48,009 nt of DNA from a virus: positions 1 to 48,009 of IMG/VR virus record IMGVR_UViG_3300008110_007590. One strand, 5' to 3'. Shown piece by piece: positions 1 through 5,987 of this stretch (positions within the stretch are counted from its first letter, which is position 1; each line of letters begins with the position of its first letter). The notes beneath the pieces were generated by a model, which made no database searches, had not been told where the DNA came from, and worked only from the letters and a program-made list of their open reading frames with translations. The translations under genes and the position numbers were made by a program.

Positions 1-35
1 TGACTTCGTAGGTTCGAGTCCTTCCTCTCCCACCA
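1..35 (+). tRNA. 3' part of a tRNA gene cut by the window edge
   Basis: A T-arm with a TTCGAGT loop is followed by an acceptor 3' strand, a discriminator A and an encoded CCA. The 5' half and anticodon lie outside the window, so the amino acid cannot be assigned. It is presumably the last member of an upstream tRNA cluster. Confidence 0.75.
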
Positions 36-235
36 TTTTGATCTGAATACTACGGTAGTCATACCTGGGTAGTCGTTTAATTTCAGACAAACTAGACCAA
101 AGCGTGAGGTTTAGTAGCAGACCCACTCGGGCCTCCTGCTCGGTATACTCTGCTTCCGCTATAGACGAAACGTGGGATGGGCTGTCTATACGGGGTTTGA
201 TAGTCTTCCTGACACAAAAAAGACTATCGCTAATT
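36..235 (+). other. non-coding stretch with inverted repeats, possible structured RNA
   Basis: No credible ORF occurs between the partial tRNA and the promoter of the next gene. Two clear inverted repeats are visible: TATAGAC paired with GTCTATA around 160-190, and a perfect 9-bp pair GATAGTCTT (199-207) / AAGACTATC (220-228). The second hairpin has no proper T-run, so it is only terminator-like. It may be a phage small RNA or a processing structure for the tRNA transcript. I recognise no Rfam family. Confidence 0.3.
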
Positions 236-240
236 TATTG

Positions 241-269
241 TTGCATTAATTATGTAACTATCGTATATT
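241..269 (+). promoter_or_regulatory. sigma70-like early promoter for the HTH gene
   Basis: A TTGCAT -35 box (241-246) and a TATATT -10 box (264-269) are separated by 17 bp, placing a start near 276, about 47 nt before the HTH gene. The same TTGCAT -35 word recurs at 4003 and 44757, suggesting a host-RNA-polymerase (early) promoter class. Confidence 0.55.
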
Positions 270-322
270 ATTAATGTTAATAACAGAGCACAGTGCTCAT
301 TTCTATATTATGGAGAAAACAT

Positions 323-577
323 ATGACTACTACTAATCGTGTCCTCGAAGCTCTTATGTCTGGTGAAGAACTTACTGGCAAGCAGATTTCTGCTCGCTTT
401 GGAATTGCTAATGCTCGTGGAGTTATCCATACTCTTCGTTCAGAAGGCTTCCCTATTTACCTCAACAAGCACACCGATACTAAAGGTCGTGTAACCAACA
501 AGTACCGTCTTGGTAAGGCTTCACGTCGAGTCGTCGCTGCTGGTTATGCAGTTCTCGGTGCAGAAGCTTTTGCTTAA
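323..577 (+). CDS. small helix-turn-helix protein
   Basis: An 84-residue protein. The ATG at 323 is preceded by GGAGAA at good spacing, so an upstream in-frame start at 293 is rejected. Residues about 6-50 form a winged-helix/HTH-like unit (LMSGEELTGKQISARFGIA, then GVIHTLRSEGFPIYLN), followed by a basic wing (TKGRVTNKYRLG). Short proteins of this kind are widespread in T4-like phages and are annotated as HTH-domain DNA-binding proteins. The sigma70-like promoter at 241 and the terminator at 604 make it a monocistronic, probably early unit. A regulatory role is inferred; the target is unknown. Confidence 0.7.
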   Translation: MTTTNRVLEALMSGEELTGKQISARFGIANARGVIHTLRSEGFPIYLNKHTDTKGRVTNKYRLGKASRRVVAAGYAVLGAEAFA

Positions 578-603
578 TATCTAAGTCACCGTTATGGGTT
601 CAT

Positions 604-632
604 AAAGGGGGGCTTAGTGCTCCCCTTTTTCT
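604..632 (+). terminator. intrinsic terminator after the HTH gene
   Basis: A G-run (607-612) pairs with CTCCCC (620-625) across a short TTAGTG-type loop, flanked by AAA/TTT and followed by a T-rich tract (TTTTTCTTTT). Confidence 0.8.
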
Positions 633-635
633 TTT

Positions 636-687
636 GGATCCATAGCTCAATAGGTAGAGCAAGCGGCTTTTAAATTGCTACCATTTT
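636..687 (+). pseudogene. truncated tRNA-Lys(UUU)-like gene
   Basis: The sequence starts as a normal tRNA: acceptor-like GGATCCA, a D-arm (TAGCTC..GAGC) and an anticodon arm beginning GCGGCTTTTAA, which would read UUU (Lys). It then breaks down within the 3' anticodon stem, and no T-arm or acceptor partner follows; an ACCA lies just after. No 3' half was found downstream, so an intron is unlikely. It appears to be a deletion remnant. Confidence 0.55.
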
Positions 688-754
688 ATGGTTTATTAGT
701 ATTTCAATAACATATAGTCATAGTGGTTTTAATAATATTAAAAATTGTTATAAG

Positions 755-1003
755 ATGTGGTTTACTAGAGAATATTGGACTAACTATAACAAAGTAGAGT
801 TTGCTAGTTGGCTTGCAAAAGCAATCATTATTGTTCCTGGTTTAATTTTTAATATACAAATATGGTGGTTATATTTCTTTACTTTAGCAACTAGTTTAAC
901 GTTAATATGGGCTAGTAATAAAAAACTACTACCTACTCTTGTAGGGTTTAATACTATATGGGTATGGATAAGCTGTATGGTATTAGCACAGAATTTAATT
1001 TAA
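755..1003 (+). CDS. small hydrophobic membrane protein
   Basis: An 82-residue protein I do not recognise. Hydrophobic segments at about 21-39, 40-55 and 62-80 suggest two or three membrane helices, with many aromatic residues (WWLYFF). The start at 755 lacks a strong Shine-Dalgarno sequence. It lies between a broken tRNA-Lys and tRNA-Pro, in a region where other reading frames also encode envelope proteins. It could be an accessory inner-membrane protein; a holin role is possible but unsupported. Confidence 0.5.
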   Translation: MWFTREYWTNYNKVEFASWLAKAIIIVPGLIFNIQIWWLYFFTLATSLTLIWASNKKLLPTLVGFNTIWVWISCMVLAQNLI

Positions 1004-1006
1004 TAT

Positions 1007-1083
1007 CTGCCTGTAGCGCAGTCTGGTAGCGCACTTGATTTGGAGTCAAGGGGTCGTAGGTTCGAATCCTACTAGGCAGACCA
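1007..1083 (+). tRNA. tRNA-Pro(UGG)
   Basis: A full cloverleaf: acceptor CTGCCTG/TAGGCAG, anticodon stem CTTGA/TCAAG with anticodon TGG at 1041-1043, a TTCGAAT T-loop and an encoded CCA. Confidence 0.9.
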
Positions 1084-1100
1084 ATTTACATAAATATTTA

Positions 1101-1442
1101 ATGAAAAAAATATTAGTTATATTATTTTCGTTATTTTATTTACCTGCTTATGCAGAAGAATGGTTAGTGATTGAAACTACTAAACATTATCAAATAAAAA
1201 TATTACAACCTACAATTAAACTAGCAGATAGAGTTACAGTCTGGCAAAAACTCCTACGATATGATCGTACATGGTTACTTGCCAAAGTAGAGTGGGACTG
1301 TATTACCAAGCAGTATAAAACATTAGTAGCTATAGAAAGTTATAGAGATGATCCTCCAAGAGTTAACTATAACGTGTTAGATAGATTTCATTCTATTAAG
1401 ACTGCTGCTGATCAAATGATTTACAATACAATCTGCAATTAA
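1101..1442 (+). CDS. secreted surface-adhesin-E-like protein
   Basis: A 113-residue protein starting at ATG 1101; the longer frame from 1035 reads through tRNA-Pro and is discarded. Residues 1-18 are a Sec signal peptide (charged KK, hydrophobic core, cleavage after AYA). The mature part matches the layout of surface-adhesin protein E: early Trp (21), a central VTVW segment, a Cys at 67 within a DC..KQYK motif, and a near C-terminal Cys at 112. The two cysteines may form a disulfide. It probably acts in the periplasm or at the cell surface of the infected host. Its role for the phage is unknown. The family assignment is from pattern only. Confidence 0.5.
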   Translation: MKKILVILFSLFYLPAYAEEWLVIETTKHYQIKILQPTIKLADRVTVWQKLLRYDRTWLLAKVEWDCITKQYKTLVAIESYRDDPPRVNYNVLDRFHSIKTAADQMIYNTICN

Positions 1443-1445
1443 TAA

Positions 1446-1522
1446 GCTTCCATAGCTCAACTGGATAGAGCGCCACGCTACGGACGTGGAGGTTAGGGGT
1501 TTGAGTCCTCTTGGGAGCTCCA
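1446..1522 (+). tRNA. tRNA-Arg(ACG)
   Basis: Acceptor GCTTCCA/TGGGAGC, anticodon stem CCACG/CGTGG with anticodon ACG at 1480-1482, TTTGAGT T-loop, encoded CCA. Confidence 0.88.
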
Positions 1523-1576
1523 TGCCGTCTTAGTGTAGTGGTAGTCACGTTGGTTCGACTCCAACTATTTGCACCA
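1523..1576 (+). pseudogene. tRNA remnant lacking the anticodon arm
   Basis: This 54-nt segment has a D-arm-like stretch (TTAGTGTAGTGGTAGTCAC) joined directly to a T-arm (TTGG TTCGACT CCAA) and ends in GCACCA. The acceptor ends barely pair (TGC/GCA only). It looks like a tRNA in which the anticodon arm was deleted or two halves were fused. It sits between intact tRNA-Arg and tRNA-Ile with no spacer. Confidence 0.5.
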
Positions 1577-1577
1577 T

Positions 1578-1651
1578 CCTCTGATAGCTCAAAGGTAGAG
1601 CACTCGACTGATAATCGAGAGACCAAGGATCGATACCTTGTCGGAGGACCA
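1578..1651 (+). tRNA. tRNA-Ile(GAU)
   Basis: Acceptor CCTCTGA/TCGGAGG, anticodon stem CTCGA/TCGAG with GAT at 1610-1612, encoded CCA. The T-loop ATCGATA is atypical at its first base. Confidence 0.85.
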
Positions 1652-1657
1652 TTTTTT

Positions 1658-1731
1658 TGGGGGATCGTCTAATGGTAGGACCTAGGATTTTGATTCCTGT
1701 TATCGGGGTTCGAGTCCCTGTCCCCCAGCCA
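1658..1731 (+). tRNA. tRNA-Gln(UUG)
   Basis: Acceptor TGGGGGA/TCCCCCA, anticodon loop TTTTGAT giving TTG at 1690-1692, TTCGAGT T-loop, discriminator G, encoded CCA. Confidence 0.87.
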
Positions 1732-1732
1732 T

Positions 1733-1808
1733 GCGGTGTTCGTCTATCGGTTTAGGATAAGACCCTTTCAAGGTCCAGAGATGGGTTCGATTCCCGTACA
1801 CCGCACCA
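1733..1808 (+). tRNA. tRNA-Glu(UUC)
   Basis: Acceptor GCGGTGT/ACACCGC, anticodon loop CTTTCAA giving TTC at 1767-1769, TTCGATT T-loop, encoded CCA. Confidence 0.87.
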
Positions 1809-1814
1809 AATAAA

Positions 1815-1846
1815 AAAGCTCTCACCTTACGATGAGAGCTTTAATA
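1815..1846. terminator. bidirectional terminator between tRNA-Glu and a convergent gene
   Basis: AAAGCTCTCA (1815-1824) pairs with TGAGAGCTTT (1833-1842). Both flanks are A/T-rich, so it can end the plus-strand tRNA transcript and the convergent minus-strand gene ending at 1869. Confidence 0.75.
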
Positions 1847-1868
1847 ATAAAAACTTTCAATTAAACTA

Positions 1869-2102
1869 TTATCTATTTTTCCATATACTATGCAATACCC
1901 AGATAGCGACTAAACCAACAAGTCCTTCTGAGCCTAGTGACTTAACAATTGATGTTACATTAGCAATAACATCTACGTTAGGTAGAAATGGAATTGCAAT
2001 ACCCTTAAATAATACACCTACAACAATCATAAGTGCGAGAACTGATACTGCCACATCAGCAAGAGCACCTGCCCATGTTTTAATAGTTTTTAGAATATCC
2101 AT
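1869..2102 (-). CDS. small two-helix membrane protein
   Basis: A 77-residue protein with an amphipathic N-terminus (MDILKTIKTWAGALAD), a membrane segment at about 17-35, a linker with a Pro/Asp turn, and a second hydrophobic segment at about 58-73 ending in a basic tail. The start has a strong GGAGG Shine-Dalgarno, and an AATAAATA late-promoter-like element lies upstream (2140-2147). Similar short hydrophobic proteins occur in marine T4-like phages, with no known function. It is one of three minus-strand genes here, all envelope-directed. Confidence 0.65.
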   Translation of the reverse strand: MDILKTIKTWAGALADVAVSVLALMIVVGVLFKGIAIPFLPNVDVIANVTSIVKSLGSEGLVGLVAIWVLHSIWKNR

Positions 2103-2139
2103 CTTGGATCCTCCATACAGCTCAACATTGAGCCAGTAA

Positions 2140-2147
2140 TATTTATT
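2140..2147 (-). promoter_or_regulatory. late-promoter-like AATAAATA (minus strand)
   Basis: Read on the minus strand, AATAAATA lies about 40 bp before the start of the 1869-2102 gene. It differs from the T4 late box TATAAATA at the first base. Confidence 0.4.
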
Positions 2148-2196
2148 AAGGTTGGTCGCTTAATAGACTCGCGTAGTGCCACGGTTAGCCTGCATT

Positions 2197-2204
2197 TATA
2201 AATA
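2197..2204 (+). promoter_or_regulatory. T4-type late promoter TATAAATA
   Basis: An exact TATAAATA box lies 29 bp before the ATG at 2233 and heads the fibre operon 2233-3997. The late timing fits virion genes. Confidence 0.75.
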
Positions 2205-2232
2205 TAACATATTAACAAAAAGGTGATATGTT

Positions 2233-2577
2233 ATGGAATCAGTTAAAGTAAAAATTGAAAATTATGATAGAGAGAGTAATTCTCTTATAGTTTCTTTTAG
2301 CTGTTTACATGAAGGTAAACATTATGAAACTACACCATATTCGTTTAATTCAGTAAATTTTAATGCTGATACAGAAGAAGAGTTAGTAAAACTATTAGCA
2401 CTTATTGGTTCTGATTATCTTGATCAAAAAATTAAATCAGATAAATTATCACATGATTTTTTTGAAAGTATTTCTAATAAAGAATATAATTTAAATATGT
2501 CGGATGTTAGACCTGTTCATTCTATACATACTGCAGATGAATTAAAATTAGGTGATTCACTGGAAGTTGAAATATGA
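2233..2577 (+). CDS. conserved hypothetical, first gene of the fibre operon
   Basis: A 114-residue acidic protein with no family I can name. The N-terminal half alternates hydrophobic and polar residues as in beta strands (VKVKIENYD, LIVSFSCL) and the C-terminal half is more helical. It starts directly after AAAGGTGATATGTT, behind an exact late promoter, and its stop overlaps the next start (ATGA at 2574). Translational coupling to the cupin-like and glycine-rich fibre genes suggests a virion or fibre-assembly role; that is inference. Confidence 0.6.
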   Translation: MESVKVKIENYDRESNSLIVSFSCLHEGKHYETTPYSFNSVNFNADTEEELVKLLALIGSDYLDQKIKSDKLSHDFFESISNKEYNLNMSDVRPVHSIHTADELKLGDSLEVEI

Positions 2578-3071
2578 AACTTATAAGCACACTTTCAGTT
2601 TGTAAAGGTTTTGCAATGTGTAGAGGTCATATTACCTCTAATGACTTTTATGAGTATACTCAAGAAGATGTCTCTTCAGATGCAAGATTTAGCCAAATAT
2701 TCTATTTACTAGAAGGTAGTGGTACAGTATATAACGGTGACGGTTCATATCATAACAAATCAGATGTATCTAATGCCTGGGATATTAGATACTTTTATAA
2801 AAAACCATATAAGTTTGTTGCAGGTGACAGAGGTGCAACTTGGATATGCATTAACCCTATACCTGCAGATAAATTTTTTGATATGGTACTTATTAAACAA
2901 AGTACATCCATACAAGGTACAGAGGAAGAACAAAATATAATATGTGTAAAAGGTACTGCAATAATTAATGATAAGCAACTAAAGCAATTTAATTATGCAA
3001 GAATACCTAATGGTAAAGTGGCAAACATTACAGTACCCGAAGGGTCAGAACTTTTATATATTAAAAGGTAA
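2574..3071 (+). CDS. cupin-like protein, possible fibre-associated factor
   Basis: A 165-residue protein. Two similar beta-rich halves are suggested: residues about 43-105 include a YLLEGSGTVY strand-turn like an RmlC/cupin core, and about 120-165 include IICVKGTAIIN and a final strand ending LLYIKR. No clear cupin metal ligands are visible, so any enzyme activity is doubtful. It overlaps the upstream gene by 4 nt and is followed by the glycine-rich fibre gene after 8 nt. The alternative is a small beta-sandwich virion protein. Confidence 0.5.
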   Translation: MKLISTLSVCKGFAMCRGHITSNDFYEYTQEDVSSDARFSQIFYLLEGSGTVYNGDGSYHNKSDVSNAWDIRYFYKKPYKFVAGDRGATWICINPIPADKFFDMVLIKQSTSIQGTEEEQNIICVKGTAIINDKQLKQFNYARIPNGKVANITVPEGSELLYIKR

Positions 3072-3079
3072 GAATAAAA

Positions 3080-3997
3080 ATGCCATCAGCTAATACACCT
3101 ACCTCAGGTCAATCTATATCAGTATCGGAAATATTTAATGTTTTTGGTTCAGGTAATGATCCTTTAGGTAAAACAAGAGATGTTAACGATTACAAAGGTG
3201 TAACCTTTTACGGATCACTCTATCCTTTTAATCAAGGTAGGTTTACAACAACAGCTCCTATAAGTTTTTCTGACTTCTACGATAAAACTTCTTCTGATCC
3301 TGCTCCACCAGGTTCTTCTACAGATAACACAGCTGGATCTAACAAATCTTTTACTATACCGGTTTTTAGAAACAATATAAAATTTGAAATATGGGGTGCA
3401 GGGGGTGGAGCAGGTGCTGCAGATCATGATTCAGTTAAAGCATCTGGTGGGAGTGGTGGTACATCTTCTATAGTAATAAATTCTTCTACACTTACTGCAA
3501 CAGGTGGTGGAGGTGGAACTAGTGGTTATAGATATGGTAACCAGAATGGTTCTGGTGGTGGCGGCGGCACTGCTTCTAATACAGGTACTTTCACTACTAG
3601 TACAATAGTAAAAACAAACGGCAATTCAGGTGGTAATGGTGATGCAGGTGGTGGTACTGGTGCTAATGGTGGGAATGCTCCTAACGGTGGTACAGGTGGT
3701 ACAAGGGGTGCGCATAATATAAATGGTAAAAACGGTTCTCCTGGTAGAGCACCAGGAGGTGGTGGCGGATCAGGTGGTTATAGTGACTTTCAATCAGGTA
3801 AAAATGCAAACCCTAACAGAGCAGCTGGTGGATCAGGTGGTAGTGGTGCTTATGCGTCTTTAACTTTTACCAGAGCGCAAATTACCCCGGGATTAGTTAT
3901 TAGATATACTGTTGGGTCAGGCGGTGCAGGTTCCGCAGGTAATTTAGGTAATGGTGCAGCAGGTGCATCTGGTGGATTTAAAGCTACCTGGTCTTAA
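3080..3997 (+). CDS. glycine-rich tail fibre / adhesin-like protein
   Basis: A 305-residue protein. The N-terminal ~70 residues resemble the attachment segment common in marine phage fibres (SVSEIFNVFG near 15-23 and the ISFSDFYDK motif at 61-69). From about residue 105 it becomes extremely glycine-rich, with runs such as GGGGG and GGNG spaced by short turns, and ends in a beta-type segment (LVIRYTVGSGGAG). This resembles the polyglycine-II sandwich of T-even gp38-type receptor-binding adhesins, which sit at the fibre tip and determine host range. It is the last gene of the late operon starting at 2233. The gp38-like role is inferred from composition. Confidence 0.6.
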   Translation: MPSANTPTSGQSISVSEIFNVFGSGNDPLGKTRDVNDYKGVTFYGSLYPFNQGRFTTTAPISFSDFYDKTSSDPAPPGSSTDNTAGSNKSFTIPVFRNNIKFEIWGAGGGAGAADHDSVKASGGSGGTSSIVINSSTLTATGGGGGTSGYRYGNQNGSGGGGGTASNTGTFTTSTIVKTNGNSGGNGDAGGGTGANGGNAPNGGTGGTRGAHNINGKNGSPGRAPGGGGGSGGYSDFQSGKNANPNRAAGGSGGSGAYASLTFTRAQITPGLVIRYTVGSGGAGSAGNLGNGAAGASGGFKATWS

Positions 3998-4002
3998 AAT
4001 AG

Positions 4003-4031
4003 TTGCATTATATTATAATTTAATCTATCAT
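4003..4031 (+). promoter_or_regulatory. sigma70-like promoter for a tRNA/protein unit
   Basis: TTGCAT (4003-4008), a 17-bp spacer and TATCAT (4026-4031). The predicted start near 4038 is just before tRNA-Thr at 4043. Confidence 0.45.
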
Positions 4032-4042
4032 ATAAAATGATT

Positions 4043-4117
4043 GCCCAAATAGCACAGCGGTAGTGCAATCGCCTTGTAAGCGATAGGTCGGGAGTTCAAT
4101 CCTCTCTTTGGGCACCA
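4043..4117 (+). tRNA. tRNA-Thr(UGU)
   Basis: Acceptor GCCCAAA/TTTGGGC, anticodon stem ATCGC/GCGAT with TGT at 4075-4077, TTCAATC T-loop, encoded CCA. Confidence 0.9.
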
Positions 4118-4120
4118 TAT

Positions 4121-4181
4121 CGGGAGAGCTGTTTGGAAACAGCAGCTGCAATTAAAAGGTTAAATCCTTTTCTCCCGCCCA
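4121..4181 (+). other. tRNA-like element without an anticodon arm
   Basis: A perfect 7-bp acceptor-like stem CGGGAGA (4121-4127) / TCTCCCG closes a compact structure followed by CCCA. Inside are a D-arm-like hairpin (GCTG TTTGGAAA CAGC, keeping the GG of a D-loop) and a T-arm-like hairpin (AAAAGG/CCTTTT). Only about 10 nt (AGCTGCAATT) replace the anticodon arm. The intact outer stem argues against random decay. It may be a tRNA-like RNA or a decayed tRNA, perhaps Cys from the residual TGCA. Confidence 0.45.
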
Positions 4182-4197
4182 GTTTAAAGGTGTGACA

Positions 4198-4917
4198 TTG
4201 TTTAGTTTTTTTAATAAACCAAAGATAGAATTCTACCCTATCATTCCAGAATTATTAGAAACATTTCCACCAGATAATGGTAAAAAAGATATTGCAAATA
4301 TCTTTAAGAATATTAAACCATCAAAACTAAACCCAGAACTTAATTATACTTCAGAAGTAAATTTAAAAAACTGCCCTGCTATTATCGAATATTACAAATA
4401 TGGACATGTAATAAGATTGTGGCAAGATATTCATATTCGCACATCAGAAGATGGTGAGTACTATGAATGGAAGTCAGCTACGAATACTGAAAAATATGCA
4501 TCAGAATATTTAAAACAAAATACATATTTTAATAATGAAATATCTCATTTTCCAAAAGAGATGTATTCACCTTATTTTTATAGAGATAATACTTTAAAGT
4601 TTATTCTTCAGATACCTACAAGATGGTGTATAAAACTTCCTAAAGATTATGGTGCATTATTTTTACCCGTCTGGTATGATAATGAAGAAAGATTTACAGT
4701 AATACCAGGATTACTTCCAGCTGGTACAGATCAACAGATAAATGTCGCTATTCAGTGGAATAAATTAGGTACAGAAGAAGTACTTAAAGCTGGCACTCCT
4801 ATTGTAAAAATTATACCATTTAAGATGGAAAAAAATAATATTACAGTAAGGCAAGTTACAAAAGAAGACGCTTCTACTTTTAAGAAATTTAGTTTATTAA
4901 AAAATAATCATTTTTAG
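4198..4917 (+). CDS. DUF6065-like conserved phage protein, copy 1
   Basis: A 239-residue protein. I place the start at TTG 4198: AGGTG sits 7-8 nt upstream, and the N-terminus then lines up with its paralogue at 5258 (MF..F..KP.IEFY); a GTG at 4192 is in frame but has no room for a ribosome site. Conserved blocks are KNCPAIIEY near residue 60, WQDIHI, a trio GALFLPVWYDNE..F..IPGLLPAG, and KAGTPIVKIIPF near the C-terminus, the pattern I associate with DUF6065. Function is unknown. The stop codon shares its last base with the following tRNA-Thr. Confidence 0.65.
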   Translation: MFSFFNKPKIEFYPIIPELLETFPPDNGKKDIANIFKNIKPSKLNPELNYTSEVNLKNCPAIIEYYKYGHVIRLWQDIHIRTSEDGEYYEWKSATNTEKYASEYLKQNTYFNNEISHFPKEMYSPYFYRDNTLKFILQIPTRWCIKLPKDYGALFLPVWYDNEERFTVIPGLLPAGTDQQINVAIQWNKLGTEEVLKAGTPIVKIIPFKMEKNNITVRQVTKEDASTFKKFSLLKNNHF

Positions 4918-4992
4918 CCCACATAGCTCAGTTGGTAGAGCAACTGATTAGTAATCAGTAGGTCACGAGTTCGAATCTTGTTGTGGGCACCA
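4917..4992 (+). tRNA. tRNA-Thr with anticodon AGU
   Basis: Acceptor GCCCACA/TGTGGGC, anticodon stem ACTGA/TCAGT with AGT at 4950-4952, TTCGAAT T-loop, encoded CCA. The first base is the last base of the preceding stop codon. A34 outside tRNA-Arg(ACG) is unusual in bacteria. Confidence 0.85.
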
Positions 4993-5083
4993 TTATGTAC
5001 CGGCCACGCCTCTATAGAAAAGCGCAACAGGCACCTGGAATTAACCAGTGAGACTATCCGGCGAGTCAACGGTCTCTATATTT
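4993..5083 (+). other. structured spacer between tRNA-Thr and tRNA-Cys
   Basis: No ORF. It contains a hairpin around CTGG (5035-5038) / CCAG (5045-5048) extended by CAC/GTG, and GAGAC (5050-5054) / GTCTC (5072-5076). It may be a processing spacer, a decayed tRNA or a small RNA. No known family recognised. Confidence 0.3.
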
Positions 5084-5159
5084 GGGGAAGTGCGTCGAAT
5101 GGCTAGGCAGAGGTCTGCAAAACCTTTTTATGTGGGTTCGAGTCCCATCTTCCCCTCCA
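5084..5159 (+). tRNA. tRNA-Cys(GCA)
   Basis: Acceptor GGGGAAG/CTTCCCC, anticodon loop CTGCAAA with GCA at 5117-5119, TTCGAGT T-loop, discriminator T, encoded CCA. Confidence 0.88.
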
Positions 5160-5165
5160 GTACAA

Positions 5166-5242
5166 GGCCGCTTAGCTCAGTCGGTCAGAGCGCTAGCCTG
5201 TCACGCTAGAGGTCGCCGGTTCGAGCCCGGTAGCGGTCGCCA
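5166..5242 (+). tRNA. tRNA-Asp(GUC)
   Basis: Acceptor GGCCGCT/AGCGGTC, anticodon stem CTAGC/GCTAG with GTC at 5200-5202, TTCGAGC T-loop, discriminator G, encoded CCA. Confidence 0.92.
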
Positions 5243-5257
5243 TTTAGTGGAGTAGTT

Positions 5258-5962
5258 ATGTTTAATATGTTTAAGACTAAACCTATTATAGAATTTTATA
5301 CAGATATACCTGTAGCTCTTGAACACTATCCTCCTCAATTAAGTAAAACAAACTTTATTGAAACATTTAAGAAAGTAAAAATATCTCCAGATGCTAAAGC
5401 TAATATTAAAAACTGCCCAGGTATAATAGACTATAGTAAAACTGGTTATATTATTAGAACTTGGCAAGATTTTTCGATAGAAGCAAACAATACCGGTGAA
5501 TGGTTTGAGTGGAATGCACCATTAAATGCTGATGATTATGTTATAAAAAATTTAAATTTCAAAGGTGTTACAAAAAAAGAAATTGATTTTTTTAACGAAA
5601 AAATATTTTTTGAACATTTTCCAAGACCTAATACACTTCAAACTGTCTTGAAATTTAGTACACCTTGGTATGTTAATGTACCAAAAGGTTATAAAGTTTT
5701 ATTCTTACCAGTATGGTATGATAATGAAACAAGATTTAGTGTAATACCAGGACTCTTAGATACTCAGTTATCAAATAATATTAATGTACAAGTTTATTGG
5801 CATGCATTAGGTAAGAAAGAAATATTGAAAGCTGGGACACCTCTAGTTAAAATAGTTCCAGTAAAAGACGAAGAATACGATCACGTTTTTAGATTAATAA
5901 CAGATAAAGAACATTATAAACTGAAAAGCTACCTATACAAATTAAGTAATGTCTTCCGATAA
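5258..5962 (+). CDS. DUF6065-like conserved phage protein, copy 2
   Basis: A 234-residue paralogue of the protein at 4198-4917. The same blocks occur in the same order: IEFYTDIPVALEHYPP, IKNCPGIIDY, TWQDFSI, a WY.NVPKGYK segment, LFLPVWYDNE, VIPGLL and KAGTPLVKIVP. It has a TGGAG ribosome site before ATG 5258. The two copies flank a tRNA-Thr/Cys/Asp cluster, so a duplication followed by tRNA insertion, or the reverse, is likely. Divergence is substantial, so both are probably maintained. Enzymatic residues cannot be named. Confidence 0.65.
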   Translation: MFNMFKTKPIIEFYTDIPVALEHYPPQLSKTNFIETFKKVKISPDAKANIKNCPGIIDYSKTGYIIRTWQDFSIEANNTGEWFEWNAPLNADDYVIKNLNFKGVTKKEIDFFNEKIFFEHFPRPNTLQTVLKFSTPWYVNVPKGYKVLFLPVWYDNETRFSVIPGLLDTQLSNNINVQVYWHALGKKEILKAGTPLVKIVPVKDEEYDHVFRLITDKEHYKLKSYLYKLSNVFR

Positions 5963-5965
5963 ATA
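5958..5965 (+). promoter_or_regulatory. late-promoter-like GATAAATA
   Basis: GATAAATA lies 22 bp before ATG 5988 and overlaps the stop codon of the preceding gene. The same variant occurs at 32715. Confidence 0.5.
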
Positions 5966-5987
5966 GTTGTATAATAATGAGGTTGTA

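Noticed and set aside
636-1083. Possible intron-split tRNA-Lys with its 3' half downstream
   Set aside because: The next tRNA-like 3' half belongs to a complete tRNA-Pro; no matching Lys 3' half was found.
1088-1095. CATAAATA before the surface-adhesin-E-like gene
   Set aside because: Only about 5 bp before the ATG, which would give a leaderless mRNA; probably chance in AT-rich DNA.
1396-1626. Minus-strand ORF containing peptides such as SWSRTNV and NLHVRSVALYPVEL
   Set aside because: It is antisense translation of the tRNA cluster and has no ribosome site; such peptides are typical artefacts of tRNA genes.
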